Made by a program: the position numbers and the translations under genes
In this document: positions 56,166 to 64,000 of the stretch, in pieces
Layout of the letters: every line of letters starts with the position of its first letter
Numbering within the stretch: the first letter of the stretch is position 1
Origin: Oasisia sp. SBJ-2009
Lineage: Eukaryota; Annelida; Polychaeta; Sabellida; Siboglinidae
Reading direction: 5' to 3'
Length of the DNA stretch: 64,000 nt
NCBI GenBank assembly: GCA_964017155.1
Contig: OZ024861.1
Coordinates: 20,076,213 to 20,140,212, forward strand
The notes under the pieces: generated by a model
Told to the model about the DNA's origin: nothing
Databases searched by the model: none
Seen by the model: only the letters and a program-made list of their open reading frames with translations

Positions 56166-59100
56166 TCACTTGACTCTTGCTCTCCATTTCTCTCTCTGCT
56201 GTGAGAGTGATGTCCATGAGTCGATCTTTATGTCTCTCATCTTTAGGTTTCTCTTGATGGTATCTTTGAACCGGAGACGAGGGCGCCCTCTCTTTCTCTG
56301 ACCAGAAGACAGTTGAGAGTAGAGAACCTGCTTCGGTAGCCTGTCTGGTGACATCCTCATGAGGTGTCCAGTCCACCGGAGATTCTTTCTGATCAGAAGA
56401 TCTTCCATAGATGGCAGCCCTGTTCGTTCTAGTATTTCCTTGTTTGTCACTTTGTCCATCCAGGTTATCCTCATGATCGAACGCAGATGTCGCATCATGA
56501 AGGCATGTAGCTTTTTAACCTGTCGTCTGTACACTGTCCAGGCCTCAGCTCCGTATAGGAGGGTGGACAGCACGATTGCACGGTATATCTTTCCTTTAAC
56601 CCGCATGGACACATGGTGGTTGTTCCAGAGTCTCTGGCGTAGTCGGCCGAAAGATGCACTAGCCTTGGCCATCCTCCTCTGTATTTCATCGTCAATGCAT
56701 CCATCACTTGATATAGTGCTTCCGAGGTAGGTGAATGCTAGAACAGAGTTCAGCTTGTTTCCATCAACCATGATATCCTCCTCTCGGGTTCTTGTAGAGT
56801 TGGGTTGGTACAGCACCTCGGTCTTCTTGATGTTAATCTTCAGGCCGAACTTCTTTGACGCATCGGAGAAAGCATCCACTATTTTCTGCATCTCTTCAGC
56901 AGAGTGTGCAACCAGTGCACTGTCATCTGCGAATAGCAGCTCTCTCATCAGTATCCGAGTAGTCTTGGTCTTTGCTCTGAAGTGTGCGACGTTGAATAGG
57001 TCAGCGTTTTGTCTGGACTGTATGTAGACTCCATCCCCCATGTCTCGGAAAGCCTCGTCGAGCATTGCTGATAGGAAGATGGAGAAGAGTGTGGGGGCCA
57101 GTACACAACCTTGCTTGACCCCATTTGTGACACTGAACGATTCTGAGACTTCTCCTCCAACACTGACATTCGCCATCATTCCAGTATGTAGTGCCTCGAT
57201 CATTGTTGTGAACTTCTCTGGGCAGCCATACTTCCTCAGTAGCTGCCATAGCCCAGTCCTCCCAACTGTATCGAACGCCTTGCTGAAGTCGACAAATACC
57301 ATGTACAGTGGTCGGTCCTGTTCAATGCATTTTTCTTGTAGTTGTCGGAGACAAAATATCATATCCACGGTGCTCCGGTTACCTCTGAAGCCACATTGTG
57401 TCTCCGGAACTACCTCTGGTGTTATGTGGGTAGATAGTCTGTTGAGGAGGATCCTCGCGAAGATCTTGCCCGCTATGGAAAGAAGAGAGATTCCTCTATA
57501 GTTCCCACAGTCTGTTCGATCACCTTTCTTGTAGATGGTTACAATGCTGGCATCCTTCCATGCTTGTGGTACAGAACCCACCTCCCAGGCATAGGTGATT
57601 AGTTGGTGCAGTCTGCTGAACAGATTGTCTCCTCCGTGCTTCCATACTTCTGCGGGAATTCCATCTCCTCCAGGTGCTTTGCCATCTTTCAGGCCGGCGA
57701 TTGCTCTAGCCATCTCATCCGTAGTTGGAATCTCATCGAGGCTTGTCTTGATAATGCGCTGCGGGATGTTGTCCAGAGCTTCGTGATCTATGTCGCCAGG
57801 GACGTTGAGTAGCTTCTGGAAGTGTTCACTCCATCTTGCCACAACTCTCTTGCTGTCAGAGAAGGTCTCCATTCCATCTGTTGATTTCAGTTGAACAGAT
57901 CCCTTCTTTTTGGGACCCCACACTTCCTTCAGCCCATTGTAGAAGCCCTTCATGTTGTTACTGTCAGCAGCTCTCTGCAGCTCCACTGCCTTCCTTTCCC
58001 ACCAGTCTGACTTCAGTGCACGCGTGTGTTTTTGTAGCAATCTGCAGGCATCTTTGTATGCTGCAGTGGTGGACCTGGTGCTCCTGGTTTGCAACACTCT
58101 CTGGTGGGCTTGGTCTCTTCTGTTCATAAGAGTCTGTAGCTCCTGGTCGTTGGGGTCGAACCAGTCCTGGTCTTTTCTGTCTGGCTTGCCGAGATATGTC
58201 TTGGCTGTGTTGTACACGACCTGCTGCAGAGAAGCCCATTCCTCATCTGGTGTTGAGTTTTCCTTCTCCTCCCATTGGGCGAGAGCACTGTCCATCTCCT
58301 GCTCAAAACTCTCCCTATCGCTGGTGGTACTTAGTTTTGCAATGTTCAGCTTGGTCGGCTTACTTGTCCCTTGCCTGTTGTGCTTTTTTCGTATTCTGAA
58401 AGCCACTTTTGACCTCAGCATCTGGTGATCAGTCCAGCAGTTTGCTCCACGCATGACTCGGGTACTGTGGATGTCCATCTTATCCCGACACCTCGTGATG
58501 ATGAAGTCGATCATATGCCAATGTTTCGAACGAGGATGCATCCAGGTGGTCTTGCGTTCATCCTTCTGCTTGAACATGGTGTTCGTCACTATCAGTTCGA
58601 ACTCAGAGCACAGAGCCAGTAGAAGCTCGCCATTGGAGTTGCATTTCCCAATCCCATGTTTGCCCATGACCAAGGGCCACTTGTCATTTTCTCTTCCTAT
58701 CCTCGCATTGAAGTCTCCTATCAGCAGTAGCTTATCTGTACGAGGGATGCCACTGAGCACACTTGCCAGCTGGTTGTAGAAGGCCTCCTTGTTTGCATCT
58801 GGGTTTGTCATTGTTGGAGCGTACACGCTGATAATTGTAGCAAAGTTGTCCTTGCTCAGAGGTAGTCTCATCGTCATGATTCTGTCACTTACTGGCCGTG
58901 GCATTTCTGTCAGCTTTGTGACGATATCCTTCTTGATAGCAAAGCCCACTCCTGCCTCCCTTCTTTCTCCTTCCGGTTTGCCACTCCAGAAGAAAGAGTA
59001 TTCCAAGTCGTCGAGACTACCAGACTCTGAGAACCTTGTTTCACATAGGGCGGCGATGTCGATGTTGTATTTGGCAAGTTCCATTGCTACTAGTGCCGTA

Positions 59101-59297
59101 CGTCTTTCTGGTCGGTTAGCTCCATCTCGGTCGAGGAGAGTCCTGACGTTCCATTGTCCAATTGTCAGTAGTTGTCTTCTTTGTCTTCTTCTTCCTAGCT
59201 GATTTTCCACTGTCGACGGAAGATGAGGTCGAGCAGCGCGGTCCTTGGTAACCCGGGCGACGGCCGATCCGGTATGGAGTTTCATGCAGTTGTACAT
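56166..59297 (-). CDS. RTE-like LINE endonuclease/reverse transcriptase
   Basis: The 1,043-residue protein has no internal stop. The N-terminal part (about 42-300) is an apurinic-type endonuclease that nicks target DNA: N50 in QWNVRTL, E86 in CETR, Y159 in SVYAPT, D195 and N197 in GDFNAR, D264 in MIDFI, and D290-H291 in WTDH. The reverse transcriptase (about 520-860) has NYRGISLL (599-606), motif A with D670 (VDFSKAFD), NGVKQGCVLAP (725-735) and FADD (789-792), all with intact catalytic residues. The C-terminal part (about 915-1,043) has LLYGAEAW, LRWTGHLMRM and a basic RKRGRPR stretch. The start is the first in-frame ATG of MYNCMKL; another ATG 5 bases upstream is out of frame. This length is close to that of other RTE-type proteins, so the copy may be recent and possibly competent. 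Nothing shows that it is expressed. Confidence 0.9.
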   Translation of the reverse strand: MYNCMKLHTGSAVARVTKDRAARPHLPSTVENQLGRRRQRRQLLTIGQWNVRTLLDRDGANRPERRTALVAMELAKYNIDIAALCETRFSESGSLDDLEYSFFWSGKPEGERREAGVGFAIKKDIVTKLTEMPRPVSDRIMTMRLPLSKDNFATIISVYAPTMTNPDANKEAFYNQLASVLSGIPRTDKLLLIGDFNARIGRENDKWPLVMGKHGIGKCNSNGELLLALCSEFELIVTNTMFKQKDERKTTWMHPRSKHWHMIDFIITRCRDKMDIHSTRVMRGANCWTDHQMLRSKVAFRIRKKHNRQGTSKPTKLNIAKLSTTSDRESFEQEMDSALAQWEEKENSTPDEEWASLQQVVYNTAKTYLGKPDRKDQDWFDPNDQELQTLMNRRDQAHQRVLQTRSTRSTTAAYKDACRLLQKHTRALKSDWWERKAVELQRAADSNNMKGFYNGLKEVWGPKKKGSVQLKSTDGMETFSDSKRVVARWSEHFQKLLNVPGDIDHEALDNIPQRIIKTSLDEIPTTDEMARAIAGLKDGKAPGGDGIPAEVWKHGGDNLFSRLHQLITYAWEVGSVPQAWKDASIVTIYKKGDRTDCGNYRGISLLSIAGKIFARILLNRLSTHITPEVVPETQCGFRGNRSTVDMIFCLRQLQEKCIEQDRPLYMVFVDFSKAFDTVGRTGLWQLLRKYGCPEKFTTMIEALHTGMMANVSVGGEVSESFSVTNGVKQGCVLAPTLFSIFLSAMLDEAFRDMGDGVYIQSRQNADLFNVAHFRAKTKTTRILMRELLFADDSALVAHSAEEMQKIVDAFSDASKKFGLKINIKKTEVLYQPNSTRTREEDIMVDGNKLNSVLAFTYLGSTISSDGCIDDEIQRRMAKASASFGRLRQRLWNNHHVSMRVKGKIYRAIVLSTLLYGAEAWTVYRRQVKKLHAFMMRHLRSIMRITWMDKVTNKEILERTGLPSMEDLLIRKNLRWTGHLMRMSPDRLPKQVLYSQLSSGQRKRGRPRLRFKDTIKRNLKMRDIKIDSWTSLSQQREKWRARVK

Positions 59298-59646
59298 TTC
59301 ATGGAAGCTGCTTGCAAAAAGTGTTGAAGTGCCGCTGGCTTTTGCAAGTTACTAGCGACACTCTCTCGGGGAACAAATAGAGGTCTCACACCGGCAAGAA
59401 CATGTCAAGACAGGCGCAAACTATTTGTCCCTGCAGTGGCTGGTCGAGAGATGTTGGGAGTTCCATACATCAACCGCCCTTGATGCTGCCACAGTGACAT
59501 GGTTTTCTGTTTAGGGTTTGCTCCCTTAGCCTTCGGTTCTGACAGGAACCTGTACCACAAGGCAGTGTTTTACAACTCTGCATGGCAGGGGCGTCAAACT
59601 CCCTGAGTTGTTGCAGTACCTGGGGTACTGCAACACCTGCATACCC
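59298..59646 (-). other. Leader (5' UTR) of the RTE-like LINE
   Basis: This unique-sequence stretch lies between the ORF start and the flanking direct repeat. It is neither satellite nor TG repeat, so I assign it to the element. It may hold an internal promoter, but I recognise no promoter element. Near its outer end is a strong inverted repeat listed separately. Confidence 0.65.
59607..59637. other. Hairpin at the 5' end of the RTE-like LINE
   Basis: TTGCAGTACC at 59,611-59,620 and its reverse complement GGTACTGCAA at 59,624-59,633 form a perfect 10-bp stem with a 3-base loop. The stem extends to 14 bp with one mismatch. It sits about 10 bp from the element's outer boundary. Confidence 0.8.
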
Positions 59647-59690
59647 AACGCATCCATCCAACCACCCATATTTAACGTATTCATCCTGTT
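59647..59690. repeat. Terminal remnant of the 27-bp satellite
   Basis: About one and a half satellite units, starting AACGCATCCATCCAACC, lie between the RTE-like LINE and the TG repeat, in the same orientation as the main array. This marks the original right edge of the satellite before the LINE inserted. Confidence 0.9.
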
Positions 59691-61215
59691 GATTCTTGTG
59701 TGGGTGCGTGTGTGTGGGTGCATGTGTGTGTGTGCGTGTGTCGGTGGGTGTGTGGGTGCATGTGTGCAATAATGTGTGTGTGTGAGTGCGTGTATGTATG
59801 TGCGTGTGTTAGCGCGTGTGTGTGCGCGGGTGGGTGCATGTGTGGGTGCGGGTGTGTGGGTGCGTGTGTGTGTGTGGGTGCACGTGTGTGAATGCGTGTG
59901 TTGTTACGTGTGTGGATTGGTGTGTGGGTGAGTGTGTGTGCGTGCGTGTGTGGGCACATGTATGTGTGGGTGCGTGCGTCTGTGTGTGGGTGCGTGTGTG
60001 GTTGGATGTGTGGATTCGTGTATGTGTATGTGTGTGCGTGTGCATGTGTGTGTGTGCGTGTGTTGGCGCGTGTGTGTGCGCGTGTGGTTGCGTGTGTGTG
60101 GGTGCGTGCGTGTGTATGTGCGTGTGTGTATGTGCATGTGTGTTGTCGCGTGTGTGTGCGTGTGAGGGTGCACATGTGGGTGCCTGTGTGTGGTTGCGTG
60201 TGTCGATGCGTCCGTGCGTGTGTGGGTGCGTGTAAATGGGTGCGTCTGTGGTGCATATGTATATGTGTGCGTTTCTTTGCGCGTGTGCATGTGTGTGTCT
60301 GCGTGTGTGTGTGCGTGGGTTGCTGTGTGTGGGTCCGCATGTGGGTGTGTGTGGGTTCGTGTGTGTGCGTGTGTTTGCACGGTTGTGGGTGCGTGTGTGT
60401 GGGTGTGTATATGTGTGAGCGTGTGCGTGGTTGCGTGCGTATGTTGATGGGTTTGTGGTGCTTTTGTGGGTATGTGTGCGTGTGCTTGCGCGTGTGTTAC
60501 GTGTGGGTGCGCGTGTGTGTGTCTGTGTGCGCGCGTGTTGGCCCGCGTGTGTGTGTGCGTGTGTGGGTGCGTGTGTTGGTGCGTGTGTTGGTGCGTCTGT
60601 GTATGTGAGCGTGTGGGCGCATATGTGTGTGGACGCGTGCAAATGGGAGCATGGGTGCGTGTGTGGGTGCGTGTGTGGGTGCGTGTGTGGGTACATGTGA
60701 GTTTTGGGGCGTTTGTGTGTGTGTGGATTCGTGTGCGTGTGTGTGTGCGTGTGTGTGTGCGTGTGTTGGCGCGTGTATGTGCGTGGGTTTGATCGTGTGT
60801 GTGGGTGCATGTGTGTGTGCGTGTGTCGGTGCGTGATTGGATGCGTGTGTGGGTGCGCGTGTGTGGGTGCTTGTGTGGTGCATGTGTGTGTATGTGTGCG
60901 TGTGTTGTCGCGTGTGTGTTCGTGTGGGTGCGTGTGTGTGAGAGTGTGCGTGTGTTGTCAAGTGTGTGCGTGTGAAGGAGCGTGTGGGTGCGTGTGGATG
61001 TGTTAGTCTGCGTGATTGTGAGTGTGCGTGTGTTGGTGCATGTATGTGTATGTGTGCATGTGTCAGTGTATGTTTGAGTGCGTGTGTGGATTCTTGTGTG
61101 TGTGTGTGTGTGTTTGGGTGTGTGGGTGTGTATGCGTGGGCTTGTGCGTGTGTGTGGGTGCGTGTGTGTTTGTCGGTGCATGTGTCGGTGCGTGTCTGGA
61201 TTCGTATGTGGGTGC
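59691..61215. repeat. TG-rich simple repeat, first arm
   Basis: Imperfect TG repeat with frequent GTGCGTG and GTGTGGG words, so the loose unit is about 10-12 bp rather than 2 bp, and CpG is common. Long frames of Cys/Val/Gly or His/Thr/Pro on either strand are composition artefacts. The arm pairs as an inverted repeat with 61,216-63,323. No gene is seen. Confidence 0.93.
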
Positions 61216-61319
61216 GCACCAACACACGGACCCACAAGCGCACATACACGGGCCAACTCACGCACACCCACACACGCACACACAGACGATTCCATACATG
61301 TACCAAGACACCCAACGAC

Positions 61320-61324
<5 letters not shown>

Positions 61325-61363
<39 letters not shown>
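61325..61363. repeat. Pure CA dinucleotide tract
   Basis: About 19 uninterrupted CA units, the longest pure run noticed in this region. A second run of about 15 lies near 61,512-61,541. Confidence 0.88.
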
Positions 61364-61366
<3 letters not shown>

Positions 61367-61433
61367 CATCCGCAAACACGCACCCACACACGAATCAACA
61401 CACGCACCCACACACGCACCGACACAAGCACAA

Positions 61434-61478
61434 ACTTTCTCTGTCTCTCTCGTTTACTCTCTCTCCCTCTCTGTCATA
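61434..61478. repeat. CT-rich polypyrimidine tract inside the CA arm
   Basis: A stretch of CTCT and TCTC words (TTTCTCTGTCTCTCTCG and following) interrupts the CA repeat near the centre of the large inverted repeat. Confidence 0.8.
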
Positions 61479-61511
61479 CGCGCGCACACACACGCATCTA
61501 TACACATAGAC

Positions 61512-61546
<35 letters not shown>

Positions 61547-63323
61547 AACACCCACCCACACACGCACCCACACGCGCCAAAACACGCACACGCACACACA
61601 CGCACACACGCACACACGCAACCACACACACGCACCCACACACGCACTAACAGGCGTACCCACACACGGACCCACACGCAAGCGCCAGCACACTCACACG
61701 CGAACCCATACACACGCACCCATACACGCACCCACACACGCGCACACTCACACACACGCGCCAAAATACGCACACATACACACACATGAACGACACACGA
61801 ACCCATACACACGCACCCAAACACGCACCCACACCCATGTACCCACACACACGCGCCCACACACGCACACATACCAACACGCACCACACACGCACCCACA
61901 GACGCACACATTCACACACATGCACCACACACGCAACCCCGCACACGCGCCAACCACGCAAATACACACACGCACGCACCCACCCACAGGCACCCACCCA
62001 CACACGCACCGTCATACGCCCACACACTCTGCAACACACGCACACACACACCCGAACACACACACACACAAACGCCCCAACACTCACACGTACCCACACA
62101 CGCACCCACACACGCACCCACACACGCACACACACGCTACAACACGTGCACACATAAACACACAAACTCCACACACGCACCCACAAACACGCACCCAAGC
62201 ACGCACCGACACACGGACTCACACACCCGCCCCACACATGCACACATAGACACAAGCACCACACACGCACCCACTCGCACGCGCCCACACACACACATGC
62301 TCCCACACGCACATATACACACACGCAACCACACACGGACCAACACACGCACACACACACACGCGTCCACACAAGCTCACTTGCACACACACACACACAC
62401 AAACACATGAACCCATACACACGCGGGCCAACACACACACACACAGACACAAACACACCCACACGCGCACTCACACGTAACCATACACGCACACACACGC
62501 GCAAGCACACGCACACATACCCACTAATGCACCACCAACGCATCAACATACGCACGCACCCACGCACACGCACACGCGCACACATATATACACACACACC
62601 CACACACACGCACCCACAACCGTGCAAACACACGCACACACACGAACCCACACACACCCACATGCGGACCCACACACAGCAACCCACGCACACACACACG
62701 CAGACACACACATGCACACGCGCAAAGACACGCACACATATACATATGCACCACACACGCACCCACTTACACGCACCCACACACCCTCGGACGCATCCAC
62801 ACACGCAACCACACACATGCGCACCCTCACACGCACACACACGCGACAACACACAGACACATACACACACGCACACACACGCACGCACCCACAAACACGC
62901 AACCACACGCGCACAGACACGCGCCAACACACGCACACACACATGCCCCCACACACACATACTCATACACGAATCCATACATTTACCCACACACGCACCC
63001 ACACACACACGCACGCACCCACACATACATGTGCCCACACACGCACGCACGCACACACACTCACCCACACACCAATCCACACACTCACCCACACAGGTAA
63101 CAACACACGCATTCACACACATACACCCACACTCATACGCACCCACACACCCGCACCTATACACGCACCCACCCGCGCACACACTCGCGCCAACACACGC
63201 AGATACACACACGCACTCACACACACACGATTCCACGCATGCACCCACACACCCACCGACACACGCACACACACATGCACACACACACACACGCACCCAC
63301 ACACGAATCAACACACGCACCGC

Positions 63324-64000
63324 ATGCGTGTCCGTTTGTCGGTGCATATATTGGTGCATGTGTCGATTCGTGTGTGGTTGCGTGTGTGTGGGTGCGTGTG
63401 TGTATGTTTGCGTGTGGGCGCATGTGTGTGTGGGTGCGTACGAGTGTGTGGGTGGGTGCATGTGTGGTGCTTGTATGTATGTGTGCATGTGTGGGCGCGT
63501 GTGTGAGTCCGTGTGTCGCTGCGTGTGTGGGTGCGTGTGTGAATTCGTGTGTTGGTGTGTGCTTGGGTGCGTGTTTGTGGGTGCGTGTGTGGAGCATGTG
63601 TTTGTTTGTGTTCGTGTGTAGTCGCGTGTGTCTCCGTGTGTGGGTGCGTGTGTGGGTGCGTGTGTGGTGCATGTGTGTGTATGTGTGCGTGTGTGTGTAC
63701 CTGTGTGTGGGTGTGGGTGTGCATGTGTTGGCTTGTATTTGTGTGTGTGGGTGCGTGTGTGGTGTGTGTTTGTATGTGTGCGAGTGTTGGAGCGTGTGTA
63801 TGGGTGCGTGTGTTGTTCATGTGTGTGTATGTGTGCCTATTTTGGCGCGCGTTTGTGCGTGTGTGGGTGCGTGTATGGGTGCGTGTATTGGTGCGCGTGT
63901 GAGTGCGTGTGTGGGTGCGTATGTGTTTTTGCGTGTGTGTGCGTGTGTGTGTGTGAGCGTGTGCGTGTGCGTGTGCGTGTTTTGGCGCGTGTGGGTGAGT
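63324..64000. repeat. TG-rich simple repeat, third arm
   Basis: The strand switches back to TG at about 63,323, next to CGCATGCG. This arm is a reverse-complement copy of part of the second arm. The 34-bp segment at 63,561-63,594 is a perfect reverse complement of 62,167-62,200, and GTGTGAGTCCGTGTGTCG at 63,500-63,517 pairs with 62,207-62,224. The arm continues past the window edge. Confidence 0.92.

Larger units (their letters stand above)
56125..59646 (-). mobile_element. RTE-like LINE, apparently full ORF
   Basis: A 3.5-kb non-LTR retrotransposon lies on the minus strand. It has a roughly 350-bp leader (59,298-59,646), one long ORF, and a 3' UTR of only about 40 bp ending in a GATG-rich tail that merges with the satellite. 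The 14-bp word AACGCATCCATCCA flanks it at 56,111-56,124 and 59,647-59,660, a likely target-site duplication. Satellite copies at 28,422-28,435 and 47,634-47,647 show the same surroundings with a single copy of this word. One main ORF, a tiny 3' UTR and a short-repeat tail fit the RTE clade; I cannot confirm it without a phylogeny. Confidence 0.85.
61216..63323. repeat. CA-rich simple repeat, inverted second arm
   Basis: The strand of the repeat switches at about 61,215 inside the palindrome GGTGCGCACC. Rare words of the first arm recur here as reverse complements. TTTGCACGGTTGTGGG at 60,374-60,389 pairs with 62,613-62,628. GTGTTGGCCCGCGTGT at 60,535-60,550 pairs with 62,419-62,434. A 42-bp segment at 59,721-59,762 pairs with 63,239-63,278, apart from one missing dinucleotide. 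Confidence 0.92.

Noticed and set aside
57952..58428. Plus-strand ORFs across the RTE-like LINE, for example at 57,040-57,501 and 58,789-59,202
   Set aside because: They are shadows of the 1,043-residue minus-strand protein, which has clear endonuclease and reverse transcriptase motifs.
59904..61391. Long minus-strand ORF rich in His/Thr, and similar ORFs at 59,809-60,810, 61,647-63,488 and 62,407-63,621
   Set aside because: Low-complexity translation of TG/CA repeat. Open frames occur on both strands with no domain or codon signal.

Overview
The window looks like a metazoan, probably invertebrate, genome region dominated by non-coding repeats. Evidence for this is a satellite array of more than 54 kb, two non-LTR retrotransposons of animal type (one L2/CR1-like, one RTE-like), and several kilobases of TG/CA simple repeat. 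I cannot name the species. I see no host protein-coding gene, tRNA, rRNA or CRISPR array. The only real protein-coding sequence is in the two retrotransposons, both on the minus strand.

Layout. (1) 1-51,253: one orientation of a 27-bp satellite (clean unit at 10,224-10,250; core CATCCATCCAACCACCCC), about 1,900 units. It is organised into nested higher-order repeats (HORs): 921 bp, 1,542 bp x2, 1,601 bp x3 then x2, a 7.6-kb block duplicated as a 6.0-kb block, a 9.1-kb block duplicated in tandem, and 1,713 bp x5. (2) 51,254-53,026: a 5'-truncated L2/CR1-like LINE with one in-frame stop. (3) 53,027-56,124: the same satellite resumes. (4) 56,125-59,646: an RTE-like LINE with an uninterrupted 1,043-residue endonuclease/reverse transcriptase ORF, flanked by a 14-bp direct repeat. 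(5) 59,647-59,690: the last satellite remnant, which is the array edge. (6) 59,691-64,000: imperfect TG/CA repeat that changes strand at about 61,215 and 63,323 and carries long inverted repeats.

Reading frames. Because 27 is a multiple of 3, the satellite is open in two forward frames and one reverse frame. This gives dozens of spurious ORFs (up to 712 codons) made of 9-residue repeats; the TG/CA region does the same with His/Thr/Pro or Cys/Val strings. None is annotated as a gene.

How the parts relate. Tandem duplication by whole 27-bp steps and by larger off-register blocks built the array. Both LINEs inserted into it, and copies of the same satellite segments without the LINE survive elsewhere in the window, so both insertion sites can be reconstructed. 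The RTE-like tail (GATG-rich) resembles the satellite minus strand, which may bear on target choice.
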